From an uncultured Lachnospiraceae bacterium (lineage in GTDB: Bacteria; Bacillota_A; Clostridia; Lachnospirales; Lachnospiraceae), in NCBI GenBank assembly GCA_902780985.1, contig CACZHN010000037.1:1-27714 (forward strand): a DNA stretch of 27,714 nt. The letters run 5' to 3'. The position numbers and the translations under genes were made by a program. This document shows positions 17,865 through 25,954 of this stretch, piece by piece; position 1 is the first letter of the stretch, and each line of letters opens with the position of its first letter. The notes beneath the pieces were generated by a model, which saw nothing but the letters and a program-made list of their open reading frames with translations, was not told the origin of the DNA and made no database searches.

Positions 17865-19283
17865 CTATTTCTGTGTTTTTAAATTATCTGTGATTTCCTG
17901 CATCTTCTCCTCAGAAAGTATAAACTTCTTCTTGAACAGCGCCAGCGCTATAAACAGTCCCACGATCGGCACGATACTCATAGTCATTCTGAGTCCCAGC
18001 TTTGCGCTCTGTGCCACATCCAGTGAGAAGTCATGCAGCTGCTCAACCTCGTCTCCCGACTCGCTGCTCAGGTTGTTCAAAGCCAGACATACGGATGCCA
18101 CAAGAGCTGCGACACCGGAAGCCAGCTTAACCACGAAGGTCTGCATGGAGAAGATGACCGACTCGTCTCTTCTGCCGTTCTTCAGCTCGCCGTAATCAAC
18201 AGTGTTGGCCAGAAATACAGTTGTAAGAACCTGAAGCACACCGTTGGCTGCAAAGATGAAGAAGCCCGGAATAAAGAGCATATATACATTTGACATATTG
18301 ATAAATGCGATGGCAAAAAGCACCACATATCCGATAATTGCGCTTGATATACAGATATAGAAGATCTTCACGTTGTCGACGAATTTTCTGAGCAGCGGAT
18401 AGAACAGCATCATTGAAAAGATCTGAACCGCACCGCCGAACATGTTGAAGAGTGTGTAGCTTCCCTTCCAGCCTTCGCCGCCGAAATCATATTTGAAGAA
18501 ATAAATAACAAGATTCGATGTAATATAAACAGAGCAGTTGATGAGGACGATGGCGATAACTATCGTCATGGCCTGATCATTTGATATAAGAGCCTTAAAC
18601 ATCTGTCCCACAGACGGAGACTCCATATCCACCGTTGCCTGCTCCTTGATGCTGATACATGTGATCGTGATAAATACTATGAAGAGTACCGCAACCAGAC
18701 ATGCAAACCATTTAAAGCCGGCGATCTCAACCTGCTTTGCGCCTGCACCTGCGCCCGCTGTCATCTTACCGAGAGCATTTACCGCCATAACGGTAACGAC
18801 GGTGATTATCGCAGAACCCGCACCCGCACAGGAACGAGCCAGTGTGGTAAGTCCTTCTCTTTCTCTTCCCGACTTGGTAAATGCGGGAATCATTGACCAG
18901 TACGGAATATCCATCATGGTATAAGTCACACCCCAGAGGATGTAAGTAACCGCAGCATAAGCCACAAGTCCCTTGCCGTCCATTGAAGGCGGTGCGGCAA
19001 ACATAAGGAACAGAACGACTGCGTTGGTCAGCGTACCGATCATAAGCCACGGTCTGAACTTGCCCCACTTGGTCTTTGTCTTCGCAACGACGATTCCCAT
19101 GATAGGATCGTTAAATGCATCAAATACTCTGGCCACCATGAGGATGATTCCCATGGCGATTGCATTTACTCCCAGAACATCCTGGAAATAATAAAGAACA
19201 TAGCTGGCACTGAGCATGTATACCATATCTTTTCCTACAGCACCCAGCCCGTAAGCCGCCTTCTCTTTAAAACTCAAATTCAT
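17865..19283 (-). CDS. GPH-family sugar:cation symporter (MelB-like)
   Basis: The 472-residue protein has about 12 membrane segments and the GPH signature near the N-terminus: DAFNDPIMG with Asp55 and Asp59 at the same positions as the cation-site residues of MelB, then KTKWGKFRPWL (70-80). GPH symporters import galactosides, pentosides or glucuronides with Na+ or H+. Between a GH2 gene (36 bases upstream) and a GH36 gene (downstream), a galactoside substrate is most likely. AAGGAGG precedes the ATG. Confidence 0.93.
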   Translation of the reverse strand: MNLSFKEKAAYGLGAVGKDMVYMLSASYVLYYFQDVLGVNAIAMGIILMVARVFDAFNDPIMGIVVAKTKTKWGKFRPWLMIGTLTNAVVLFLMFAAPPSMDGKGLVAYAAVTYILWGVTYTMMDIPYWSMIPAFTKSGREREGLTTLARSCAGAGSAIITVVTVMAVNALGKMTAGAGAGAKQVEIAGFKWFACLVAVLFIVFITITCISIKEQATVDMESPSVGQMFKALISNDQAMTIVIAIVLINCSVYITSNLVIYFFKYDFGGEGWKGSYTLFNMFGGAVQIFSMMLFYPLLRKFVDNVKIFYICISSAIIGYVVLFAIAFINMSNVYMLFIPGFFIFAANGVLQVLTTVFLANTVDYGELKNGRRDESVIFSMQTFVVKLASGVAALVASVCLALNNLSSESGDEVEQLHDFSLDVAQSAKLGLRMTMSIVPIVGLFIALALFKKKFILSEEKMQEITDNLKTQK

Positions 19284-19319
19284 ATGTAACCCCTCCTTGG
19301 CACTTGTCCCGTTCGGTAT

Positions 19320-21746
19320 TTATTCGCAGGTAAATTCGACTGTTTCCTTAATACCGTCAGTCGTTTCTATAGTAAGCTTTGCCTGTCCCTTTCCGCCGGT
19401 TGTCTTTACGTAGGTACCACCCATACCGCCTGACATACCGATTACCGAAGGTCCGATAAGTTCGATCGGTCCCTCAACCGAAAGTGTGACCGGATCGTTG
19501 TAGAAAGGAAGCACCCTGCCGTTCTCGTCCAGCATTTTGATCCTGAGTCCGGCTACGTCGTAGCTGCGGCCTTCCTTAAGTACAGTGTGATCCGCCGTAA
19601 CGGAAATGCATTTCTCCGCAATAGTAGTCACCTTAAGTGTTTTTACCGGTTCCCCGTTTTTATAACCTTCGAATACATATTCCTTAGAGCTTCCGCCCCA
19701 GTCGCCTATGTATTTATTGTAAAGCTCAACCGCGTCTTCCATCTTCATGCCGTATCTCAGCATGAGCTTGCCGGCCTTGAGCCACATTCCCTTTGATAAG
19801 TTGTAGAGTCCGACTGCTGCCGTTGCATTTAACAGTGCCTTAACGTCCTCGGCCTGCTTTCTGCTCATGTTCTCTTTTTCCGTCAGCACCGAGCCTACAT
19901 AGTCATCTATAAGTATCGGTCCGTGCGCGAGATTCCTGTAAGGCGAATCCGAAGGATGATACTCCTTCAACAGTGAACCGTTCTTGTACATCTTTACGCT
20001 GTCCAGGTTGGTGAGGATATATACCTTTCCTCTGTTGCTGCCCGGATGCTCGCCGATATCCATGGAAGAAGTTATCTCCAGTACCGGCTCCTTGCTGCCC
20101 AGACTTGAATATACATAAGCCGCAGGCTTTGCATTTCGGAACATATCCATAACGCCGTGATAGCAGATACGGTCGCCGCTTCCGAAATCCTTGTGGGTAT
20201 TGTAATCGAACATGCACCATCCGAAGCTGCCGCAAATGTCAGGCTGATGAGCTACTTCGTCCAATACATTTGCATGGCGGAGCAGGTGCTCCAGCTTATG
20301 CTCTTCCCAGTCGAACGGCTTTGTAGGATACATATGTCCGTTGTACTCGCTTATGAGATAAGGCTTTCTCATCTCCGGAGTAACATCCGACTTCTTATCC
20401 ACGCCCTTGTTGGTTCCCACATGAGAAAAGTCGTTGTAGGTATAAACGTCCTCCAGGAAACTTCCCTTCTTGTAGCATCTTACGCCGCCGGTCTGTCTGC
20501 TCGGATCCAGCTTGCGGGCCAGTTCGTTGGTTCTTGTATAGAATTCGTCGTCATCCACCGACTCGTTGATCCTTACGCCCCAGAGTATGATGGACGGATG
20601 ATTTCTGTACTGCTCTATCATCTCCCGGACATTTTCCACAGCCTGATCCTTCCATGCCGCATCGCCTATATGCTGCCAGCCCGGGATCTCCGTGAATACC
20701 ATAAGTCCTATCTCATCGCATCTGTCTAAAAAGTACTGTGACTGCGGATAATGCGACGTTCTCACCGCATTCAGTCCCAGCTCGTTTTTCAGAATATCCG
20801 CATCCTGCTTCTGCATGGATTCCGGCATCGCGTATCCCACATAAGGATAGCTCTGGTGACGGTTAAGTCCTCTGATCTTAACCTTGCGTCCGTTCAGATA
20901 GAAGCCTTCCATTCTGAAGACTGCCTGTCTGAATCCTATCGTATCAATTCTCGTGTCCAGTACATTTCCGTCCAGGATAAGATCCGTCTTCAGTTCGTAA
21001 AGTGCAGGGTTATCGATGTCCCACAGTTCAACGCATCCCGTGTAAAATGAAACCTCTTCCTGATAAGGCTTGGTTGCCATCTCAGCAAACTCTTCCTCTT
21101 CCGCAGACTTCTTTCTGATGGCCTGACGGATCTCGTACTTTGCGCCTTCCACTGCGCCTGCGATGCGGATCTTTGAGACTGCATTTGACTTTCTGCAGTA
21201 TCTCACCGAATGTCCGAACTCGACTTCTTCCTTATATTTCTCCGCAAGTCTTGTGTAGATAAATATATTTGAAATGTATGTCTTCTCTTTTACATCAACA
21301 TAAACGTCTCTGTAGATTCCGCCGTAGGTCATGTAGTCGATCACGTAACCGAATGGCGGTGTATTAAGTGTCTCGCGGCTGTCGCAGCGTACTGTGATCT
21401 CGTTATCCGCGCCGTACTTAACCCTGTCGCTTATATCTATGGTAAATGCAGTGTATCCGGTGTGATGGCTGCCTGCCTCTTCCCCGTTTATATAAACCAC
21501 CGCATCATGTGCCACGCCGTCAAATGTAAGAAGCACCGCTTTGCCTTCCCACTCAGCCGGAACAGAGAGTACTCTCTTATATCCGCTGATCATCTGATAT
21601 TCCGATTCATCAAAATAGTGAATCGGCGTTTCCTTTACAGTATGCGGTATCCTTACCGCTTTCAGACTGCTGTCTATGCCTTTCTCCAGAAGTTTTTCAT
21701 CAAAGTTTTCAGTGAAAAACCAATCATTATCCAGATACTGTCTCAT
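19320..21746 (-). CDS. Glycoside hydrolase family 2 (beta-galactosidase or related)
   Basis: The start is at 21746, since GGGAGG lies 7 bases upstream of it. The product has 808 residues. Domains in order: sugar-binding jelly roll (about 1-155), Ig-like domain (156-275), TIM barrel (about 276-570), and C-terminal Ig-like domains with a helical insert. Catalytic segments are RGLNRHQSYPYVG, WGVRINES with probable acid/base Glu395, and LISEYNGH with probable nucleophile Glu467. GH2 covers beta-galactosidases, beta-glucuronidases and beta-mannosidases. The partners (MelB-like symporter, GH36) favour a galactoside. There is no signal peptide. It lies 35 bases after tetR. Confidence 0.9.
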   Translation of the reverse strand: MRQYLDNDWFFTENFDEKLLEKGIDSSLKAVRIPHTVKETPIHYFDESEYQMISGYKRVLSVPAEWEGKAVLLTFDGVAHDAVVYINGEEAGSHHTGYTAFTIDISDRVKYGADNEITVRCDSRETLNTPPFGYVIDYMTYGGIYRDVYVDVKEKTYISNIFIYTRLAEKYKEEVEFGHSVRYCRKSNAVSKIRIAGAVEGAKYEIRQAIRKKSAEEEEFAEMATKPYQEEVSFYTGCVELWDIDNPALYELKTDLILDGNVLDTRIDTIGFRQAVFRMEGFYLNGRKVKIRGLNRHQSYPYVGYAMPESMQKQDADILKNELGLNAVRTSHYPQSQYFLDRCDEIGLMVFTEIPGWQHIGDAAWKDQAVENVREMIEQYRNHPSIILWGVRINESVDDDEFYTRTNELARKLDPSRQTGGVRCYKKGSFLEDVYTYNDFSHVGTNKGVDKKSDVTPEMRKPYLISEYNGHMYPTKPFDWEEHKLEHLLRHANVLDEVAHQPDICGSFGWCMFDYNTHKDFGSGDRICYHGVMDMFRNAKPAAYVYSSLGSKEPVLEITSSMDIGEHPGSNRGKVYILTNLDSVKMYKNGSLLKEYHPSDSPYRNLAHGPILIDDYVGSVLTEKENMSRKQAEDVKALLNATAAVGLYNLSKGMWLKAGKLMLRYGMKMEDAVELYNKYIGDWGGSSKEYVFEGYKNGEPVKTLKVTTIAEKCISVTADHTVLKEGRSYDVAGLRIKMLDENGRVLPFYNDPVTLSVEGPIELIGPSVIGMSGGMGGTYVKTTGGKGQAKLTIETTDGIKETVEFTCE

Positions 21747-21781
21747 CCCGTAACCTCCCATATTACGAATGGATTACCCCA

Positions 21782-22378
21782 TTATTTATTCGATATACCG
21801 TCCACCAGGATATCTACCACCTCGGCAAGTGCATCCTGATATGAGATCTTGTTTGTTACAAGTACGTCTCTCTTAAAGAACTGCTCCAGTGAAGCTTCAA
21901 GCATCATCTTAAGGATCGGGATCTTTACAGGTCTGATAACGCCTTCTGCCATTCCCTGCTCGATAAGAGATATGGTCAGCTCCCATCCGTTCTCCAGTCT
22001 TTCCTCGATCTTTTCGTAGATAGTAGGATACTTATCCTTCAGCATGTAAAGCTGTCTGAAGTCGATATCCATATAGCTGTTAGGCATAACGCCCAGGATC
22101 TTTCTTACCTTTTCAAGAGTGCTGAGGGAGTCATCGTTTGCAACCTCATTCTCAGCTTCCTTGATTCCGTCAAAAAGATAATCCACAACCTCCAGGAACA
22201 TCTCTTCCTTATCGTTGAATACCTTGTAGATTGTCTTTTTACTGATGCTGATATTCTTTGCGATATCATCCATTGTGAACTTAAGACCCTTGCTGTTGAA
22301 AACCTCTAATGTGCTCACAAGAATCTTCTCTCTGAGTTCCGGATTATCACCCTTGTAATAAAAATCTAAATCTCTCAT
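21782..22378 (-). CDS. TetR-family transcriptional regulator
   Basis: The 198-residue protein has an N-terminal TetR helix-turn-helix (REKILVSTLEVFNSKG through FTMDDIAKNISISKKTIYKVFNDKEEMF, about 16-60) and a helical C-terminal ligand domain. It is the first gene of the GH2-symporter-GH36 run on the minus strand. Control of a galactoside operon by a TetR type is less usual than by LacI or AraC types. The first of several genes sharing a promoter, it probably represses its own operon. Confidence 0.9.
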   Translation of the reverse strand: MRDLDFYYKGDNPELREKILVSTLEVFNSKGLKFTMDDIAKNISISKKTIYKVFNDKEEMFLEVVDYLFDGIKEAENEVANDDSLSTLEKVRKILGVMPNSYMDIDFRQLYMLKDKYPTIYEKIEERLENGWELTISLIEQGMAEGVIRPVKIPILKMMLEASLEQFFKRDVLVTNKISYQDALAEVVDILVDGISNK

Positions 22379-22410
22379 AGGAAACCGTCCTTCTTTCTAA
22401 AGTTTCCTTA

Positions 22411-22439
22411 ATTGTACCATTAAATATAGCGGATTACAA
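22411..22439 (-). promoter_or_regulatory. Probable promoter of the tetR-GH2-symporter-GH36 operon
   Basis: On the minus strand, TTGTAA (22434-22439), 17-base spacer, TACAAT (22411-22416), about 33 bases before the tetR ATG. GGAAAC and GTTTCC stretches (22380-22409, 22462-22467) flank it and could be regulator sites; this is weak. Confidence 0.6.
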
Positions 22440-22525
22440 GGAACTGTTTTCGCAAATTGAGTTTCCGAGTATAAAAATTCAGTCTGTTTTTTTGTGCAGT
22501 TTTATAGCGGATGGCACTCGGAGAC

Positions 22526-22627
22526 GGGGGGCGGTTAGTCATTTTGAAACAACGGGGACGGAGGTCATGTATTCATTTTGAATACGTGACCTCCGTCCCC
22601 GTGTTTCATTTTGACTAATCGCCCCCG
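22526..22627. repeat. Nested GGGGACGGAGG palindromes (REP in REP)
   Basis: The outer palindrome has GGGGGGCGGTTAGTC (22526-22540) facing GACTAATCGCCCCC (22613-22626). Its loop is replaced by a complete second palindrome: 22552-22574 and 22580-22602 pair at 22 of 23 positions and carry ACGGGGACGGAGGTCA. The inner unit is flanked by direct copies of TCATTTTGA (22539-22547 and 22606-22614). The same 9 bases form the loop of the inner unit (22573-22581) and of the palindrome at 13905. Upstream, GGCACTCGGAGACGG (22513-22527) resembles another arm of the family. Confidence 0.85.
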
Positions 22628-22696
22628 CCCCAATATCATTAAGTTAAGCACTTTGAAGTAATACCCCTATTCCCGTAACTTCATAAGATCAGATTT

Positions 22697-22733
22697 AGGA
22701 ATGGATTTTCTTTTGAGAATTCATTCCTTTTTT
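22697..22733 (+). terminator. Terminator-like hairpin at the left end of the IS
   Basis: AGGAATG (22697-22703) pairs with CATTCCT (22722-22728), followed by T6. It would stop transcription entering the IS from the left and so guard the transposase gene. Confidence 0.5.
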
Positions 22734-22767
22734 AAAAAAAACTATTGACAAAAGGGCAAAAAAATGC

Positions 22768-22853
22768 GGCCGCTCTCGCGTTTGACCGATAATCAGTCTG
22801 CGCGAGAGCGGCCCTTGTAATTAGTAGCATTCCCCAACGCGTTAATTACAAGG
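22768..22853 (+). promoter_or_regulatory. Transposase mRNA leader: two hairpins, the second masking the ribosome site
   Basis: GGCCGCTCTCGCG (22768-22780) and its complement (22801-22813) form a perfect 13-bp GC-rich helix. Right after it, CCTTGTAATTA (22813-22823) pairs with TAATTACAAGG (22843-22853), which covers the first bases of AAGGAGG (22850-22856). A TTGACA lies at 22745-22750 but no convincing -10 box follows it. Confidence 0.6.
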
Positions 22854-22861
22854 AGGTCCCT

Positions 22862-24166
22862 ATGAATTATAAGAAAATCAAAACCTCGATGGATAGTATA
22901 CTTCGTTTTATGGAAGATAGCAAATCCCAGTTTGTAGAAGATCCTATATCTGATTTCACTCGGGCCAGAAAACTTTCTTTCTCTGAAACTATCAAGTGTT
23001 TATTATCCATGGACAATCATTCTCTTAACACTGAACTTCGTAATTATTTTTCTTTAAACACGGATTTTTCTGTCACTAAATCTGCTTTTGTACAGAGAAG
23101 AGAAAAATTAAATGATCACGTTTTTCGATACATCTTTGATTCTATCATAAAGACTTTTCCTTTTAAAAAGCTTTATTGTGGTTATCATCTTCTTGCAGTT
23201 GATGGCTCGGATATAAACATTCCGTCATTACCGGGAAGTGATGAAACATACGTCAAATCCTGCGTAGAAAATGTAGGTTTTCATCAAATGCATCTTAATG
23301 CTCTCTATGATCTTATGGAAGGTCGTTACTATGATTATGAAATCCAACCTCGAGCCTGTTTAAATGAACATTCCGCATTCTGTGAAATGATTGATAGAAA
23401 CATGCTTGGGGCAAAAACTCTTTATATAGCAGACTGTGGTTATCAATCTTTAAACAGTATCGAACACATACTTCGAGCAGGACAGTCTTTTGTAATAAGA
23501 GCTAAAGATGCTTATTCCTATGGTTCTCCGTTTAAACATATGTGTCTTCCTAATACAGATGAATTCGACTTGGATATCGAATTTAAAATCACAAGAAGCA
23601 GGAAACAACAATACCAGAATGATCCAATCTATAAAACATTGAAAACCCATCAAACATTCGATGCCATACCAATAAGTGATAGAGAAACCATTGTTCCAGT
23701 GGAATTCAGATTGGTCAAACTGAGGATATCCGAAGATACAGTTGAATATCTATTAACCAATCTTCCGCGGAAAAAGTTCAAAATACAGGAGCTTAAAGAA
23801 GTTTACAACGCCAGGTGGGGGATAGAAACATCATTTAGGCTTTTAAAGTATAACTTTGCATTAAACAGTTTTCACAGCATTAAGCGTAAATTCATCTGTC
23901 AGGAAATCGAATCACATTTGATTATGTACAATCTGACTATGCTGCTTGTTGCATCAACACCAGTCCCGCAGAAGGCAACAAAGCATAAATATAAGATATC
24001 TATAGCGGATGCTGTTGTTACCGCAAAACTATTTTTTCGGGGATGTATAAAAGCTATGGACGTATCAAAGGAACTATTAAAATATCTGACTCCAATCCGT
24101 AAAGGACTATCAGCTCCAAGGAAAGTAAGAAAAAGATCTGTTGTTCCGCTGAACAACAGATCCTGA
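22862..24166 (+). CDS. IS4-family DDE transposase
   Basis: The 434-residue protein cuts and pastes the surrounding IS. The DDE residues are Asp114 (LLAVDGSD), Asp191 (YIADCGYQS) and Glu322. The last sits in YNARWGIETSFRLLK, which fits the IS4 signature Y(2)R(3)E(6)K with Tyr315, Arg318, Glu322 and Lys329. The frame is complete with no stop or frameshift. Codon use is AT-rich, unlike the flanking genes. The last codons contain a 12-bp hairpin, GATCTGTTGTTC/GAACAACAGATC (24135-24162). Confidence 0.95.
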   Translation: MNYKKIKTSMDSILRFMEDSKSQFVEDPISDFTRARKLSFSETIKCLLSMDNHSLNTELRNYFSLNTDFSVTKSAFVQRREKLNDHVFRYIFDSIIKTFPFKKLYCGYHLLAVDGSDINIPSLPGSDETYVKSCVENVGFHQMHLNALYDLMEGRYYDYEIQPRACLNEHSAFCEMIDRNMLGAKTLYIADCGYQSLNSIEHILRAGQSFVIRAKDAYSYGSPFKHMCLPNTDEFDLDIEFKITRSRKQQYQNDPIYKTLKTHQTFDAIPISDRETIVPVEFRLVKLRISEDTVEYLLTNLPRKKFKIQELKEVYNARWGIETSFRLLKYNFALNSFHSIKRKFICQEIESHLIMYNLTMLLVASTPVPQKATKHKYKISIADAVVTAKLFFRGCIKAMDVSKELLKYLTPIRKGLSAPRKVRKRSVVPLNNRS

Positions 24167-24191
24167 TAATAAATGTATTTTAGATTGCAGT

Positions 24192-24213
24192 GGCAGTCAT
24201 TGACTGCCTTTTT
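24192..24213 (+). terminator. Transposase gene terminator
   Basis: GGCAGT (24192-24197) pairs with ACTGCC (24203-24208), followed by T5, 26 bases after the transposase stop. The rest of the IS right end (24214-24325) shows only a partial extra copy of the terminal repeat (ATTAAGTTGAG, 24303-24313). Confidence 0.75.
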
Positions 24214-24343
24214 GTCGTGGAACAAATAAAACATCTTCAATGAATTAATCTGTTTCGTGAGTTAATTCCACGAATGTCAGTAATCTGGAACTTGAGAAAA
24301 CCATTAAGTTGAGAATGAGAATCACCTTAACTTAATGATATTG

Positions 24344-24362
24344 CCTCCGTCCCCACGTTTCA
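24344..24362. repeat. Partial GGGGACGGAGG repeat abutting the IS right end
   Basis: CCTCCGTCCCCACGTTTCA begins at the first base after the right terminal repeat and matches one arm of the REP-like family (compare CCTCCGTCCCCGTGTTTCA at 22590-22608). Its partner arm is missing, so the IS probably split or joined repeats here. Confidence 0.7.
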
Positions 24363-24406
24363 TCCCCCCTATTCGTGACAAATCCCCCCGACTCGTATCA
24401 TTTTCA

Positions 24407-24435
24407 TTGATTGAAGAAAATCTCAAGGTTATAGT
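24407..24435 (+). promoter_or_regulatory. Probable promoter of the VTC-DUF4956-CBM operon
   Basis: TTGATT (24407-24412), 17-base spacer, TATAGT (24430-24435), 51 bases before the first ATG. Confidence 0.6.
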
Positions 24436-24485
24436 AATTGTGCACAAAGGCCTTTATGACATATGTACAAGAGGGGGAATTTCAT

Positions 24486-25253
24486 ATGGAAAGTGGGGAC
24501 TATAAAGAGAGCTTCGCCCGGATTGAGACAAAGTATCATGTGCCGTGTGATACATATGGGCTGTTGCTTGAGGAGCTGAAGGACTATATAAAACCGGATG
24601 TATACGGGGATACGAGGATATACAACATTTATTACGATACACCGGATTATCGGCTTATCAGAAGATCTATCGAGAAGCCGGTCTATAAAGAAAAGTTGAG
24701 GCTGAGGACCTATAAGGTTCCGGATGCGGATACCAGTGCCTTTGTGGAGATCAAGAAGAAATACGAAGGCATTGTTTATAAGAGGAGAATAAGCCTGCCG
24801 TACAGCGAGGCCAAGCGTCATCTTGATTACGGGATACCGTTTCAGAGCGCGGATCATGTTCGGGGAAATGTAACCGAAAGCTTTACGGATACTCAGATAG
24901 AACATGAGATTGACAGTATGGTGGGATACTATAAGAGGCTCAGGCCGGGGATGATCATTTCCTACGACCGCCTCGCATTTCAGGGGATTGAAGATCCCGG
25001 ATTCAGAGTAACCTTCGACAAAAACATCAGATGGAGAGACAGCGACATGGATCTCAGATCCGGAGGTTACGGAACACTGATCCTTCCCGAAGAGGAAAGG
25101 CTTATGGAGATTAAGATTGCGGGCGCTATGCCGATCGAGATAGCGAGAATTCTCAGCAAGCTTAATATCTATAAAACCTCCTTTTCCAAGTACGGACGGG
25201 GATATGCCCGTAAGCTGGAACTGGAGAGAAGGGGGATCAGGAAATATGCATAA
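24486..25253 (+). CDS. VTC/CYTH-fold polyphosphate-polymerase-domain protein
   Basis: The start at 24486 is chosen because GAGGGGG lies about 9 bases upstream; the ORF extends in frame to 24438 without support. The 255-residue protein has the VTC tunnel pattern: RIETKYHV (11-18), IYYDTPDY, EKLRLRTY, VEIKKKY, ISYDRLAF and ERLMEIKI, alternating basic and acidic residues that in the yeast Vtc4 domain bind nucleotide, metal and phosphate chain. In bacteria these proteins sit beside DUF4956 and CotH or carbohydrate-binding genes, as here. Polyphosphate synthesis is possible but unproven; triphosphate binding or protein-modifying roles are alternatives. The end overlaps the next gene by 8 bases. 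Confidence 0.85.
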   Translation: MESGDYKESFARIETKYHVPCDTYGLLLEELKDYIKPDVYGDTRIYNIYYDTPDYRLIRRSIEKPVYKEKLRLRTYKVPDADTSAFVEIKKKYEGIVYKRRISLPYSEAKRHLDYGIPFQSADHVRGNVTESFTDTQIEHEIDSMVGYYKRLRPGMIISYDRLAFQGIEDPGFRVTFDKNIRWRDSDMDLRSGGYGTLILPEEERLMEIKIAGAMPIEIARILSKLNIYKTSFSKYGRGYARKLELERRGIRKYA

Positions 25254-25926
25254 CCTTATATTTGAAACTATATTTCACAGAGGAGCCCTGACGGCAGAGG
25301 CTTTTCTCATCGCGACTCTGTGTTCACTCATTTCCGGGATTGTGATCGCCGGAACCTATATGATTCGGAGGATTTACAGTCAGAGTTTTGTGCTATCTCT
25401 CGTAATACTGCCGTGCATAGTGCAGATAGTGATCATGATGGTAAACGGAAATGTAGGAACCGGAGTTGCGGTGGCCGGGGCCTTCAGTCTGATCAGATTC
25501 AGATCGGCGCAGGGCCGAGGTGAAGAGATAACCGGTATATTTCTCGCAATGGCAGTGGGACTTGCCACGGGAATGGGTTATATCTTTGCGGCCATCTTAT
25601 TTGCGGTAATGATATCCGTTATAGAGCTTATACTCCGAGCTGTGCATTTCGGCGGGGGAGAAGCCCATTCCAGAAGGCTTCGGATCACAATTCCGGAAGA
25701 TCTGGATTTTGACGGCAGGTTCGACGACATTTTCAAGGATTATCTCAAGAAATACGAACTGCTTCAGGTTAAGACATGTAACATGGGAACCATGTACAGA
25801 CTTGATTATGACGTAGTGGTAAAGCCGTCGGGCAACGTTAAGGAATTTCTGGATAAGCTCCGCGAGAGAAACGGAAATCTGGAAATAATGCTTAACCGAT
25901 GCGAAAGGCGGCAGGACGAACTGTAA
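25246..25926 (+). CDS. DUF4956 membrane protein
   Basis: The start at 25246 overlaps the VTC gene and has AAGGGGG upstream. The 226-residue protein has a membrane half with helices at about 17-37, 47-66 and 96-130, including the DUF4956 motif VAGAFSLIRFRSAQGRGEE with its FRS-type basic pattern. The cytoplasmic half (about 138-226) has a small alpha/beta fold. DUF4956 proteins are nearly always encoded with VTC-domain proteins. A role as membrane partner of the VTC protein is inferred. Confidence 0.85.
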   Translation: MHNLIFETIFHRGALTAEAFLIATLCSLISGIVIAGTYMIRRIYSQSFVLSLVILPCIVQIVIMMVNGNVGTGVAVAGAFSLIRFRSAQGRGEEITGIFLAMAVGLATGMGYIFAAILFAVMISVIELILRAVHFGGGEAHSRRLRITIPEDLDFDGRFDDIFKDYLKKYELLQVKTCNMGTMYRLDYDVVVKPSGNVKEFLDKLRERNGNLEIMLNRCERRQDEL

Positions 25927-25954
25927 TTCCGGGGTTCCGGGGAAGGAGACGCCG

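Larger units (their letters stand above)
22631..24343 (+). mobile_element. IS4-family insertion sequence, apparently intact, 1713 bp
   Basis: Perfect 18-base terminal inverted repeats CAATATCATTAAGTTAAG (22631-22648) and its complement (24326-24343) bound one complete IS4-type transposase gene. Upstream of the gene are a terminator-like hairpin, a GC-rich hairpin and a ribosome-site hairpin; after it is a terminator. No exact target duplication is visible: the left flank ends CGCCCCCGCCC and the right flank begins CCTCCGTCCCC, both REP-like. The element's low GC compared with neighbours suggests recent arrival. Confidence 0.9.

Noticed and set aside
22745..22773. Transposase promoter from TTGACA
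   Set aside because: At the expected distance the -10 position is GC-rich hairpin sequence; the real promoter could not be placed.
22620..24355. Exact target-site duplication of the IS
   Set aside because: Flanks are similar only because both are REP-like; no identical run of 9-12 bases.
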